In this document: piece by piece, positions 1-9,045 of the stretch
Numbering within the stretch: the stretch's first letter is position 1
Layout: each line of letters begins with the position of its first letter
Assembly (NCBI RefSeq): GCF_000368145.1
Contig: NZ_KB849282.1
Span: forward strand, 124,001 to 188,000
Source of the DNA: Acinetobacter guillouiae CIP 63.46
GTDB lineage: Bacteria > Pseudomonadota > Gammaproteobacteria > Pseudomonadales > Moraxellaceae
Direction of reading: 5' to 3'
DNA length: 64,000 nucleotides
The notes under the pieces: model-generated
Told to the model about the DNA's origin: nothing
The model's database searches: none
The model's input: the letters and a program-made list of their open reading frames with translations, nothing else
Program-made: the position numbers and the translations under genes

Positions 1-1
1 T

Positions 2-451
2 AAACCGTCTTTGGATGAAACCATTGAAAATACCAAAAAATATACCACTGAAAAAGCCACTGAGGCTCGTGATAGTACTCGCCAAGGCATAGATACTGCG
101 GTAAAAAAAGTTGAGCAAACCAAAGATCGAGTGATGGGTAAAACCAATTTAAATGTTCCGATTGAACAAGGCAGCTTAAGTCAATCTTCGACCACACCCA
201 ATACGACGAATACTGTAACTGCTGCAACTACAGCAAACGTTCAAAATACGCCGATCACCACACAACCTGTTCAACCCGCAGTTCAAAATCAATTACCCAA
301 CAATGGGCAAGAAGAACCTGAAATTAAAAAACAGTCATTACCAATCGAAAACCAAGAGCGTGATGTCAACACCAATAACACAGGTTCAAAAGATACCAAC
401 TCAAGCAATACGCAAAGTTCAACAGATGATGAGGTTGGTGTACCAAGATAA
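2..451 (+). CDS. C-terminal part of an unrecognised hydrophilic protein (5' end outside window)
   Basis: The reading frame is open from base 2, so the gene very probably begins upstream of the window; the TTG at 11 is only the first start-like codon. The visible 150 residues are strongly hydrophilic. They begin with a Lys/Glu/Thr-rich helix-like stretch containing several TEKA/TDRV-type repeats. A low-complexity Asn/Gln/Thr/Pro/Ser-rich tail follows and runs to the stop. No membrane segment, cysteine or catalytic motif is visible. The composition resembles a disordered linker or tail of an envelope protein. I do not recognise the family and cannot assign a function. Confidence 0.6.
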   Translation, partial: KPSLDETIENTKKYTTEKATEARDSTRQGIDTAVKKVEQTKDRVMGKTNLNVPIEQGSLSQSSTTPNTTNTVTAATTANVQNTPITTQPVQPAVQNQLPNNGQEEPEIKKQSLPIENQERDVNTNNTGSKDTNSSNTQSSTDDEVGVPR

Positions 452-590
452 GCAGCTAAACACACTTAATCCGTCGATCTCCACACCTTGCGCTACCTAT
501 GCTCAAGGTGATAGCAGTAAAACGAATATAGCTATTTAACGGTGTTTTTTTAATTGCGCCTTTTTTCATTGTGCTTTTTCACTCGGCTCT

Positions 591-1547
591 TTAGCCATTC
601 ACCTGACGAATCACTTTCCCCTGCTTAAATGCCTCAACATTTTCAAGCATTTGATTCACAATACGTTGACGTGCATCTACACTACCCCACGCACTATGCG
701 GTGTGATAATCAGGTTTGGAATATCTTGTGCAAGTAAAACATTACCTTGTGTCGGTGGTTCAACAGAAAGCACATCTGTTGCCGCACCTGCAATTTTGCC
801 TTGTCTTAATGCATCGGCCAAAGCCTGTTCATTAACGATACCACCGCGGGCACAATTGATTAAAAATGCAGATTTTTTCATCTTATCAAAGGCTTGGCTA
901 TCAATTAAATCACGTGTTTCATCTGTTAGAGGACAATGCAGAGAAAGAAAATCGACTTGCGCAAGCAATTCGGCAAAAGGTATTCGATCCTTATGCGTTG
1001 GTCGATTGGGTAATGATGCGACCAAAATTTTCATCCCAAAAGCTTCTGCCAACTTGGCAACCGCTTGACCAAGCTCACCATAACCAATGATGCCAAGAGT
1101 TTTCCCAGATAATTCAACAATTGGAAAATCCAGTAAGCAGAAAATTGGCGATTTGTTCCATTCGCCTTGTTTAACTGCATGCTCATATTTGAGTAAAGAT
1201 GTTGCTAATGCCAACATTAACGTCAGTGTATGCTGTGCAACTGCAGATGTGCCATAGCCCTGACAATTACACACCACAATACCTTTTGATCGTGCAAAAT
1301 CTAAATCAATATTGTTGGTCCCCGTGGCCGAAATCAAAATTAATTTTAAATTTTTACATTGCTCCATCGCCTCAGCATTCACAATCACTTTGTTGCTGAT
1401 CACCACGTCTACATGTTGAATGCGTGCTAGAACTTGCTCTGCTGTGGTCGATGGATAAAGTATTAAGTCATCAAAAGCTGCTTTTAGCTGACTAAAATCT
1501 AAATCCTGTTTATCTAAAGATTCATAATCTAAAAATACAGCTTTCAT
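591..1547 (-). CDS. D-isomer-specific 2-hydroxyacid dehydrogenase
   Basis: This is a 318-residue NAD(P)-dependent dehydrogenase of the D-2-hydroxyacid family (glycerate/hydroxypyruvate reductase-like), expected to interconvert a 2-keto acid and a D-2-hydroxy acid in the cytoplasm. The Rossmann signature GIIGYGELG lies at residues 152-160. The family catalytic residues are in place: Arg234 in NCARGG, Glu263 in DVLSVEPP and His284 in ITPHSAWGS. It has no C-terminal ACT domain, unlike SerA at 24738. It lies 33 bp downstream of the TetR gene on the same strand, so the two may be co-transcribed. Substrate is not determinable from sequence; glycerate dehydrogenase (HprA) is a reasonable guess. Confidence 0.88.
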   Translation of the reverse strand: MKAVFLDYESLDKQDLDFSQLKAAFDDLILYPSTTAEQVLARIQHVDVVISNKVIVNAEAMEQCKNLKLILISATGTNNIDLDFARSKGIVVCNCQGYGTSAVAQHTLTLMLALATSLLKYEHAVKQGEWNKSPIFCLLDFPIVELSGKTLGIIGYGELGQAVAKLAEAFGMKILVASLPNRPTHKDRIPFAELLAQVDFLSLHCPLTDETRDLIDSQAFDKMKKSAFLINCARGGIVNEQALADALRQGKIAGAATDVLSVEPPTQGNVLLAQDIPNLIITPHSAWGSVDARQRIVNQMLENVEAFKQGKVIRQVNG

Positions 1548-1580
1548 TGCTTTTCCTTAATGATAGAGAGCCAATTTTAC

Positions 1581-2279
1581 TTACGAAGCAGATGCTTCTG
1601 AAAAACCAAAAGAATTATTCTTTAAAGCCAATAAGTATGCATTGGTCATACGGTACGCCTCTTGAATGATGGCTTCAGAAATATAGCTTTCGTTGTAATA
1701 ACCATGCTTCATACAAGTAAAAACCAATTCCATCAAAATCGTCAATGTATCAGGCTCCTGTGGTACATACTCATCCACTTTAATCATTTCCAATGCTTTT
1801 CGGACACCATGACTGACTTTTTTTAATTCTATTTGGTATTCCAGATAAGCTTGTCGGGTAAAAGGTCCACTTAAAATCAACAAGCTCGCCGTTTCAGATT
1901 CATTAAAATATTTGGCTGTGGTACGAATCATACTCTCTGAGAGTAACTGTCCGTATACTTCTATGGGTGCATTTGGGTTTTCCATCAACACTCGAACAGC
2001 AGCTTGTCCGAGTTGTTTGACTAAATCGTTTAAATGCGTCAGTGCAATATGACGAAAAATATCGTATTTCGTCGGAAAGAACTGATAAATACTGGTCCGT
2101 GGAACACCAGATGCATTGGCAATTTCAGGAATCGAAATCTTTTCAATTCCAATGGATAACAGTAACTCTTGCGTGGTTGCCAGCATCTTATCCATTCTTT
2201 TTTGGGAACGTTCTTGTTTTGGTTGGCTCACCTTTTTCGTCATTTTTTTTAAAACTGACGTTGACGTTATTTTAATCAT
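1581..2279 (-). CDS. TetR/AcrR family transcriptional regulator
   Basis: A one-domain TetR regulator. The N-terminal helix-turn-helix is recognisable from the stretch ISIPEIANASGVPRTSIYQF, followed by FPTKYDIFRHI, and a helical ligand-binding domain of about 150 residues follows. The frame is open to 2306 with a TTG. I placed the start at the ATG at 2279, which has GAG about 9 nt upstream; an ATG at 2243 would also give a normal TetR N-terminus. It is divergent from the desaturase at 2362, and the gap holds two palindromes that are candidate operators. It probably controls itself, the desaturase and perhaps the downstream dehydrogenase. Confidence 0.85.
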   Translation of the reverse strand: MIKITSTSVLKKMTKKVSQPKQERSQKRMDKMLATTQELLLSIGIEKISIPEIANASGVPRTSIYQFFPTKYDIFRHIALTHLNDLVKQLGQAAVRVLMENPNAPIEVYGQLLSESMIRTTAKYFNESETASLLILSGPFTRQAYLEYQIELKKVSHGVRKALEMIKVDEYVPQEPDTLTILMELVFTCMKHGYYNESYISEAIIQEAYRMTNAYLLALKNNSFGFSEASAS

Positions 2280-2294
2280 CAGATAATCTCTCAT

Positions 2295-2341
2295 AAAACC
2301 CAACAAATGTTGGTTTTAAAAACTTCCTTGTAGTACTACAA
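2295..2341. promoter_or_regulatory. Candidate operator palindromes between tetR and the desaturase
   Basis: Two inverted repeats occupy the short divergent intergenic region. One is AAAACCCAACA (2295-2305) facing TGTTGGTTTT (2308-2317), matching except for one extra C. The other is the perfect 14-mer TTGTAGTACTACAA at 2328-2341. TetR regulators typically bind palindromes of this size in divergent promoters, so either could be the operator. No binding evidence exists in the sequence itself. Confidence 0.4.
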
Positions 2342-2361
2342 AAATATAGAGGAAACCGGAG

Positions 2362-3463
2362 ATGAATTTACCCCTTTCCGATGTACAAATGTCCATACAA
2401 AGCAAAACTAAACTTTTTGCTGATCCAGAAGATGAACAACGTAGCCACCGAATTCGTAAAACAATTTTGGAAGCTGGAAATCAATTACGCGAACGTCATC
2501 CTTGGCTGGTTCAGCACCAAGACCAAATTGGCCTAGCCATCCTTGTAACAGCTGTAACAGGGATTATTTTCAATATAACACAATACACTCGTGGGAAAAT
2601 GCCTTGGTATGTGGCAATTCCGCTTTCTGCATTTTGGATGTCGCTCTTACATGAACTAGAGCATGATCTTATTCACCAAATGTATTACCGTAAAAATAAA
2701 AAAATCAATGATGCCATGTTGGCAGCCGTTTACGCCTTTCGCCCAAGTACCGTGAACCCATGGATACGTCGCGAGGTACATCTACATCATCACAAATCAT
2801 CGGGTACCAAAACAGATTTAGAAGAACGCGGTATTAACAATGGTGATCAATGGGGCTTAAAACGTTTGCTGATGACTGGTGACAATATGTTGGCGATCTA
2901 TACGCCCCATCACCATGATGAAAACCACCAAGCGTTTTATTCATGCTCAAAAGCATTTATCCCAAGCAGATAAACTCAAATTAAAAGCAAAACTTTCTGC
3001 GAGTTATGCACCCTTTGGACATATTCATTATGCCTTATGGCATGGTTTCTTATTGATCAATGCTGCCAAATTGGCAATGAAAGCCACAGGCATAGCACAA
3101 CCTAAAAATAGCTTATGGAGACTTGCAGACAAAACCACAAAGTTTTATGCCGTAAGCATTGCAGCACCAAATTTTTTACGCACTTTAAGCCTGCATTTTA
3201 CCAGTTCCAATATGCATTATTATGGCGATGTTGAAGATGGCAATATCGTTCAACAGTGTCAGGTCTGGACAGATTGGCGAATGAAACCTTTACAAGCCTT
3301 TTGTTTTAACTTTGCTGGTACACATACCATTCACCATTTTGTTGTACGTGATCCATTTTATATTCGTCAAGCCATTGCCCAAGACTGCTATCCAGTGATG
3401 CAAGAAAATGGGGTTCGTTTTAATGACTTTGGGACGTTTAAACGAGCGAATCGTAGATTCTAA
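2362..3463 (+). pseudogene. Fatty acid desaturase, interrupted by a frameshift
   Basis: Two overlapping frames together encode one membrane fatty acid desaturase of about 366 residues. Frame one (2362-2973) carries the first two histidine boxes, HELEHD and HLHHHK, and the hydrophobic segments. The other frame continues from about 2903 to 3463 and carries the third box HTIHHF. The switch needs one base removed or two added near 2898-2906, around ATCTATACGCCCC. Downstream of the switch the first frame reads 23 unrelated residues and then stops. GGAG precedes the ATG at 2362. All three di-iron boxes are preserved, so the lesion is recent, or is a sequencing error. The divergent TetR gene is the likely regulator. 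Confidence 0.8.
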
Positions 3464-3590
3464 AATTTATAATTTTTTATTTATAACTTTTGAGTTAATG
3501 GAGGCCTCTGGTATGGGGTCTTGTTTTATATTTTAAAACACCTGATTACGCCTTATAGTGAGTTAAACAATCAGCTAAAAAGACCGCACA

Positions 3591-4034
3591 ATGAATAGGA
3601 CAGCTTATCCGTCACTTATGCTCGCTCTGCTTTGTTTTGGCTTATATTCACCAGCCTATGCAAAAGCATATGTTTTACAATCGATTAATAACTTGGATGA
3701 AGCAGAGTTTAGAAGTTCTGAGGGAAATGAATTCAAACTGATTAAATTAAATCGAGGTTGTCGTATTCAAGCTCGATATTATTTGGAGATGGAAAATCGT
3801 GTGTTTAATTATACCTTCCTTCATCAACCACCCATGAAGCAAAAACTACTCCATGCCACGCAAAAAACCTTCCGTTATCACTATAGAGACGGTGAAGAAG
3901 GTTCTCTGGCAGCAGTGACTGATGTTTATCAACATTCTAGCGAAGTCTATAAAGTCAGTGATTTAGACGTTCAAAATGAATTTAAAAAATATACAGCTTT
4001 ATTTCCAATCACCTATTTAAAGCAATGTAACTAA
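3591..4034 (+). CDS. Secreted protein of unknown function
   Basis: A 147-residue protein with a clear Sec signal peptide: a hydrophobic core around LMLALLCFGLYSP and a probable cut after AYA at about residue 24. The mature part is small, mixed in charge, rich in aromatic residues, and has two cysteines (CRIQ near residue 57 and the penultimate residue) that could form a disulfide in the periplasm. I do not recognise the family. It stands alone between the desaturase and a convergent hydrolase gene. Confidence 0.65.
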   Translation: MNRTAYPSLMLALLCFGLYSPAYAKAYVLQSINNLDEAEFRSSEGNEFKLIKLNRGCRIQARYYLEMENRVFNYTFLHQPPMKQKLLHATQKTFRYHYRDGEEGSLAAVTDVYQHSSEVYKVSDLDVQNEFKKYTALFPITYLKQCN

Positions 4035-4111
4035 AGCTGTATCTATCTATTTAAATGGCTCAAATGTCAAATCGTTAGACACCAAATGGTGTTTCAGCTC
4101 AACCGCTGACT

Positions 4112-5374
4112 TTAAGCAACCTTAAAGTGGCAAAAGTCATTTAAGCTTTCATCATCAAAACTCACCAAACCTTGAATATCACAACTCATATAAAAGTTTT
4201 TATAGGTCAATACATAAAAGTCAGTGGTTTTTTTAATCACAATTGGATTCATATCCAAAGATAACGCTTCATCTTGCTTAAATAATTTGGTTACACGGCG
4301 ATCATTCATACAGATCAAATAGGTCTGCTTTTTGATCTCGACTTGTGCCAAACCATTGTTTTCAACATGCAATGGAATAATGTATTTCCCATTCACATCA
4401 ATTACTTGTTGATCATAGCTTTCTAGCTTTTGTGTAATCACGTTAAATACTAAAATATTGCCAAAACTGTCTTGTAGCTGCGTTTTATCTTCAAAAGCAA
4501 AATTGACTTGAATACCCAGTTTCTGCAAATCTTGCTCATCCACTCGCTTATTGGTCAATAAAATACGCGTAATGGTCTGCTTTAAACTGGCATCAAAGAA
4601 AGTACTATCCAGTTGGATATCTGTACCTTTTAGAATTTTACCCAAAGCTTCGTTATGTGTCCCCAATAAGTGAGCAATCACGCTTCGATAATAAAATTTG
4701 CTGTTTTTCTTTACTTCACGAATCTGCTTATAAAAATAAGTTTGATCGTATTCACGTTCAATAAAATCATGTAGTAACGCAGAGTTGGCTAAAACAGCAA
4801 TCGCATCATGACCAGTATACGGTAAATGTAGCGTATGCAATTGAGGGATCAATGGCTTAATTTTTAAATAATGTTCTTTATCATTTTCAAAATAAGGATC
4901 ATAAACAATGATATATTCACAGTCTGCAACGATGTCTTGTGCCTGAATACGCATATCCGCATTTAATTCCGCATCGTAGAAATCTGTATAACGCTTGTCC
5001 TCAACCTCTAAAGGGTCGATAGAATATTGCGGAACCATGGCAACAACACGATTCATTTTTAAAGCTTTGGCATATTTGATTGCCGCATAGCCACCCATCG
5101 AACCGCCATAACCCACGATATTTTTAAATTGTTTTAAAATGGGATCTAAGCGCTCTAACAATGCAGCCATGCTTGAGGCAGGAAACCAAGACTTCTGTTT
5201 TGGCATAATCCCGACCACGGCATAGTTATATTTCATCAAAGACTTTTCAGCATTGATGGAAAGTCCTTTGGCTCTAGAAATCAAGTCACCAAATGACAGG
5301 ACTAAAGTGTCAGAATCGCCTTGTAAATAGATTGCTCTAATATGATCATCTTCAAAAATTATTTGCTTATCCAT
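4112..5374 (-). CDS. Alpha/beta-hydrolase-fold protein with an unrecognised C-terminal half
   Basis: The N-terminal ~220 residues look like an alpha/beta hydrolase. The nucleophile elbow GGSMGGY is near residues 90-97, VYDPYFEND could supply the acid, and TGHDAI a catalytic histidine. The remaining ~200 residues contain no motif I know and may be a binding domain. There is no signal peptide, so it is probably cytoplasmic. The frame is open to an ATG at 5401, but neither that nor the ATG at 5374 has a strong ribosome binding site. I chose 5374 because MDKQIIFEDD begins the folded region. Substrate unknown. Confidence 0.65.
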   Translation of the reverse strand: MDKQIIFEDDHIRAIYLQGDSDTLVLSFGDLISRAKGLSINAEKSLMKYNYAVVGIMPKQKSWFPASSMAALLERLDPILKQFKNIVGYGGSMGGYAAIKYAKALKMNRVVAMVPQYSIDPLEVEDKRYTDFYDAELNADMRIQAQDIVADCEYIIVYDPYFENDKEHYLKIKPLIPQLHTLHLPYTGHDAIAVLANSALLHDFIEREYDQTYFYKQIREVKKNSKFYYRSVIAHLLGTHNEALGKILKGTDIQLDSTFFDASLKQTITRILLTNKRVDEQDLQKLGIQVNFAFEDKTQLQDSFGNILVFNVITQKLESYDQQVIDVNGKYIIPLHVENNGLAQVEIKKQTYLICMNDRRVTKLFKQDEALSLDMNPIVIKKTTDFYVLTYKNFYMSCDIQGLVSFDDESLNDFCHFKVA

Positions 5375-5490
5375 TCGCACACCGAGCACTAGCTCTATCA
5401 TTAGCTGAAATTAAATAAATAGGCGCTTGCCTATTGATTGCTTCAAGTGTCATATTTTATAGAGTCTAGTCAGATAAAAAAGCGCAAAAT

Positions 5491-6267
5491 ATGACACATT
5501 CCCTACATCCTGCTGCTCAAAAAGGCTTCAGTACTGCTGCTGAACTTTATCAACAAGTCAGACCCAATTATCCACAAGACGTGGTCAAATGGTTAAAAGA
5601 AGATTTAGCTCTAGGCCCAGATTCAAGCGTTGTTGACTTAGGTGCAGGTACTGGAAAATTTCTCCCTTACGTCAAACAAGCAACGCCCAATATTATTGCT
5701 GTCGAGCCCGTCACAGAAATGTTGGAACAATTGAAAATAGTACATCCTGATGTACAAACGCTTCAAGCAAAGAGTGATCAAATTCCGTTAGAATCCGAAA
5801 GTATTGATGCTGTTTTGTGCGCCCAGTCATTTCACTGGTTTGCCAATATTGAAACCTTGAATGAAATTCACCACATTTTAAAACCTGAGGGTCATCTTGG
5901 TTTGGTCTGGAACCAGCGCGATGAGACGATAGACTGGGTTAAAGCATTGGCAGATCTGCTCGCGACGATCGAAGGAGACACACCACGTTACCATAGTGGG
6001 CAATGGAAATTGGCGTTTGAAAATCAATTTTTATTCCAACTTGAAACAGCCAAAGTCTTTTCACAAGTACAAACTGGAACCGTGGAAAACGTGGTCAGTA
6101 AGCGCTTATTATCCACCAGTTTTATTGCAGCAATGTCTGAAGAAGAGCAATTCAAACTAAAACACAAATTCGAACATATTGTCTTGGAATATACGGGTAA
6201 ACATGCGCAAGATGAAATAGACTTCCCTTATGTCACCTATGTTTATAACTTTAGGAAACTGCGCTAA
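5491..6267 (+). CDS. Class I SAM-dependent methyltransferase
   Basis: A 258-residue soluble methyltransferase. SAM-binding motif I is VVDLGAGTGKF (about residues 48-58), the acidic motif II is in IIAVEPVTEM, and the post-motif region reads AVLCAQSFHWF. The N-terminus AAQKGFSTAAELYQQVRPNYP is typical of the methyltransferase-11 group in which a Tyr-x-x-x-Arg-Pro-x-Tyr segment precedes the fold. The methyl acceptor cannot be told from sequence. It is followed after 29 bp by a lipoprotein gene that may share its transcript. Confidence 0.8.
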   Translation: MTHSLHPAAQKGFSTAAELYQQVRPNYPQDVVKWLKEDLALGPDSSVVDLGAGTGKFLPYVKQATPNIIAVEPVTEMLEQLKIVHPDVQTLQAKSDQIPLESESIDAVLCAQSFHWFANIETLNEIHHILKPEGHLGLVWNQRDETIDWVKALADLLATIEGDTPRYHSGQWKLAFENQFLFQLETAKVFSQVQTGTVENVVSKRLLSTSFIAAMSEEEQFKLKHKFEHIVLEYTGKHAQDEIDFPYVTYVYNFRKLR

Positions 6268-6296
6268 TCGAAACGCTTTAATGAGGAATGTTTATC

Positions 6297-6854
6297 ATGA
6301 ATTTAATACTTCGCCCTTTACTCCTTTCAGGTTTACTTACATCCGTCGTTTTCATGGCAGCATGTTCTCCTAAAGATAGTCCACAGCAAAACAATTCATC
6401 TGAACCTAAAGATGCCTCTCAAGAGATCATGGATCAATTGAAAACCAAACCGATTAAAAGCTTTCCAAGTACACCAGACGATGCTCACGATATTGCATTA
6501 CTTGAAGAATATGATCAGAAATTTACCGAAAATAATAATGCTTTAGAAGCTGACCTTAAAAAACGTGCAGCTGAAGATACGCTGACCTACGAAATTGATC
6601 AGCAACTCAAACGTGATAGCATTGAATCTGCGTTGAATATGCTTAAACAACTGGATCTAAAAACTGAACAAGGTCGCTATATTCAAGGTTTAATTTATCA
6701 ATTTTGGGAGAATCAAGCCAAAATCTATGACGAGAATAAACTGTCTAAAGATGGTCAATCTAAAAACTCAGCTGATGATGTAAAAGGTATGGGGGGGATG
6801 TTCACAGCCAAAGATCAACTTGATCACTGGAAACAATTGACCGATAAAAAATAA
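6297..6854 (+). CDS. Putative lipoprotein of unknown function
   Basis: A 185-residue predicted lipoprotein. A short positively charged start is followed by a hydrophobic stretch ending in the lipobox VFMAAC, so Cys near residue 23 would be acylated. The mature part is hydrophilic, Gln/Lys/Asp-rich and probably helical, with no recognisable domain. I chose the ATG at 6297, which sits downstream of GAGG, over the ATG at 6288, which lies too close to it. It is likely anchored in the envelope facing the periplasm. Confidence 0.68.
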   Translation: MNLILRPLLLSGLLTSVVFMAACSPKDSPQQNNSSEPKDASQEIMDQLKTKPIKSFPSTPDDAHDIALLEEYDQKFTENNNALEADLKKRAAEDTLTYEIDQQLKRDSIESALNMLKQLDLKTEQGRYIQGLIYQFWENQAKIYDENKLSKDGQSKNSADDVKGMGGMFTAKDQLDHWKQLTDKK

Positions 6855-6948
6855 AAAACTAATGCTTTAATCTTCTCTTGTACTAGATCAAATGGCACAA
6901 GAGAAGAAACGCTAATCATGTTTGAACCAGTACAATTAAATTGAAATC

Positions 6949-7356
6949 CTAAGAAACCCGAATACGACAACGCCATTGTTGATCTGGTTGTTTTGAAGAT
7001 TCCCATGAACGAACATGCACCAATTCAATATAATCTTGTCCTGGTTTTTCAGCTTTAAAACGGAAAGTCTTGGTGCCACCGACACCCACTGCTCCCTCTT
7101 CATTATCATTTTGCAAATAGGTTTCTTCTGTTTTAAATATTTTAAGTGGTTGTAATAACTGCCATTGATAACCTGTGCTTGGATTTTCAGGTGCATTGAA
7201 TACAAGCACTTCACCCACTTTCATATCCATCAAAGTTGGGCACTTTTGTTTCAATGTATACTCATGTGTTTTACCTTCCACTGTAGGACTTGAACTTTGA
7301 CAAGCGACTAAGCCCAAACTGCAAACCAACAAAGTAAAACCCACTAAACCTTTCAT
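6949..7356 (-). CDS. Chagasin-like (MEROPS I42) cysteine protease inhibitor lipoprotein
   Basis: This 135-residue protein has a lipoprotein signal (LGLVACQS) and then an inhibitor I42/chagasin-type domain. The three family loops are recognisable: NPSTGYQW (family NPTTGY), a Gly-rich loop GVGGTKTFRF, and HVRSWE in place of RPW. Chagasin-family proteins are Ig-like folds that block papain-type cysteine proteases. Here the lipid anchor would place the inhibitor in the periplasm, perhaps protecting envelope proteins. The third loop has Ser where Pro is usual. It is a single gene convergent with the preceding lipoprotein. Confidence 0.78.
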   Translation of the reverse strand: MKGLVGFTLLVCSLGLVACQSSSPTVEGKTHEYTLKQKCPTLMDMKVGEVLVFNAPENPSTGYQWQLLQPLKIFKTEETYLQNDNEEGAVGVGGTKTFRFKAEKPGQDYIELVHVRSWESSKQPDQQWRCRIRVS

Positions 7357-7435
7357 TTATCACACTCTTTATGATTCAAACTGGCTAAAATTATAGCAAA
7401 CCTTATCATCTTCTCTGATGCGGCTCAATTTGAAT

Positions 7436-8026
7436 TTAGATATTTTGCTTTTCCAACCACTGAATAGAATTCACCCGAATCAGTTTACACGCCCCATCAC
7501 CGACACCATTCCAATCCAAAGCAGATTTCCACACCAAATCTTTATCATTCACTTGAACCAAATCACCAGTTAAACGAACTAAATCACCACGCTTTACCTG
7601 TTTGATTTGTTGAGCAATTTCAGGATTAGCAGGAATAATATGCATATTACTGACCAATTGAGTTGCCAATTGAGCAGGAATTGGTGGTCGAGCCATTTTC
7701 CAATTTAAGAAACGATCATATTGATTGATCGAAATCTGGCGGGCAATTTCAGGCTCAGTAAATAAACCACGAGTTACTGCATAATCAATTGGAGAAAATT
7801 TTGCTTGCTCATCATCCTTATATTCTTTTGAACCGAGGATCCGAAACTCCCCATGAAAAGGTTCCAAAACAGAAATCTTCTGATGTTGATCGATTGGTGC
7901 TAAACCATTGGCAATATTAAATGCTGGATTGGCTTTTGAAACTTTAGAAGAATCAGTGGATTGAAAAGCATAGACCTGAAAAGCACTCAGTGCCATCAAC
8001 GCTGCACAGACTAACTTTTTACTCAT
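7436..8026 (-). CDS. Secreted protein of unknown function
   Basis: The ATG at 8026 is preceded by GAGGAG at good spacing, which decides against the upstream in-frame start at 8047. The 196-residue product starts with a typical signal peptide, VCAALMALSAFQVYA, cut at about residue 19. The mature protein ends in a compact region containing RGDLVRLTGDLVQV and GDGACKLIRV. That pattern looks like a small beta-barrel (OB-like), but I cannot name the family. It is transcribed alone and in the same direction as the I42 inhibitor. Confidence 0.62.
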   Translation of the reverse strand: MSKKLVCAALMALSAFQVYAFQSTDSSKVSKANPAFNIANGLAPIDQHQKISVLEPFHGEFRILGSKEYKDDEQAKFSPIDYAVTRGLFTEPEIARQISINQYDRFLNWKMARPPIPAQLATQLVSNMHIIPANPEIAQQIKQVKRGDLVRLTGDLVQVNDKDLVWKSALDWNGVGDGACKLIRVNSIQWLEKQNI

Positions 8027-8206
8027 ATCATGCTCCTCAAACCACACTTAAAAATTGTACAAAATCTATAATCCTAGTATTAATATAAAAACTTAAAATA
8101 AAAATCGAGTTTCGGTAACAAAATACAGAGATTTCGTCCTATTTTTGTCTTATATTCAAAGCAGGCTTTGGTTAGAATTTAGCTTATATCCATATAATTG
8201 CATACA

Positions 8207-8833
8207 ATGATGATTTATAAATTTTACCAACAACGTATTTTCCCGCATTTGCTTAATCAGGTGATGCAAACACCAAGCATGATGGATGGACGTGCAGAAT
8301 TACTTGGAAAAGTTCGAGGTGAAGTCTTAGAAATTGGTTTTGGCACAGGTTTAAACCTGCCATTTTACCAAGAGGTTGATCAAGTTTATGCGCTTGAGCC
8401 AAACCGAGATGTCTATCAACTTGCTCAAAAACGGGTATTTGATGCACCTTTTCATGTACAACACATTCAAGCCAGCGCAGAAAAGCTGCCTTTTGCAGAT
8501 CATTCAGTCGAAAATATCGTCAGTACATGGACCATGTGTAGCATTGCCAATTTAGACAAAGCCATTCAAGAAATTTATCGCGTTTTAAAACCTCAAGGGA
8601 CACTGCATCTAATTGAACACGTTCAATATCATGACAATAACACCTTAAAAAAACTGCAAGATCTTTTAACACCTATACAAAAAGTTATTGCTGATGGATG
8701 TCACTTAAACCGTAATATCGAACTTGAACTTTTAAACGCCAATTTTAAGTTTTCTGAAAAATATTATTTTGATGCTGAGGATCTGCCAAAAATTGGACGA
8801 CGTATGTTTATGGCCAGAGCACACAAGCTTTAA
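8207..8833 (+). CDS. Class I SAM-dependent methyltransferase (UbiE-like group)
   Basis: A 208-residue methyltransferase. Motif I is VLEIGFGTGLNLPFY, the acidic residue of motif II is in YALEPNRD, and the post-motif reads IVSTWTMCSIAN followed by IYRVLKPQGTLHLIEHV. This arrangement is shared with small UbiE-like and phosphatidylethanolamine N-methyltransferase-like proteins; the real substrate is unknown. The frame is open to a TTG at 8198; the ATG at 8207 is the more likely start. A hairpin at 8950-8987 lies between it and the convergent next gene. Confidence 0.78.
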   Translation: MMIYKFYQQRIFPHLLNQVMQTPSMMDGRAELLGKVRGEVLEIGFGTGLNLPFYQEVDQVYALEPNRDVYQLAQKRVFDAPFHVQHIQASAEKLPFADHSVENIVSTWTMCSIANLDKAIQEIYRVLKPQGTLHLIEHVQYHDNNTLKKLQDLLTPIQKVIADGCHLNRNIELELLNANFKFSEKYYFDAEDLPKIGRRMFMARAHKL

Positions 8834-8949
8834 GCTTGCGCCATTGAATAGATAAATTTAATAGAAAATTTGATAGAGAAATTTTAACCTCACTCAATCC
8901 CTGTTAAAAACAAGATCGTTTCACCTTTCACCCACAATTTAAAAACAGT

Positions 8950-8987
8950 GTCCTTTTCACTTGATCTAAAGCAAAGTCGAAAAGGAC
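8950..8987. terminator. Hairpin between convergent genes
   Basis: GTCCTTTTC (8950-8958) pairs perfectly with GAAAAGGAC (8979-8987), and inner bases can extend the stem. It lies between the methyltransferase and the minus-strand gene at 9046, a usual position for a shared terminator. The T-run on the plus strand is short and offset. Confidence 0.4.
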
Positions 8988-9045
8988 CTTGGTTTTTGAT
9001 TTAGGCTAAAAATCTACACACTCGATGCAACAACACTTCAACCTT

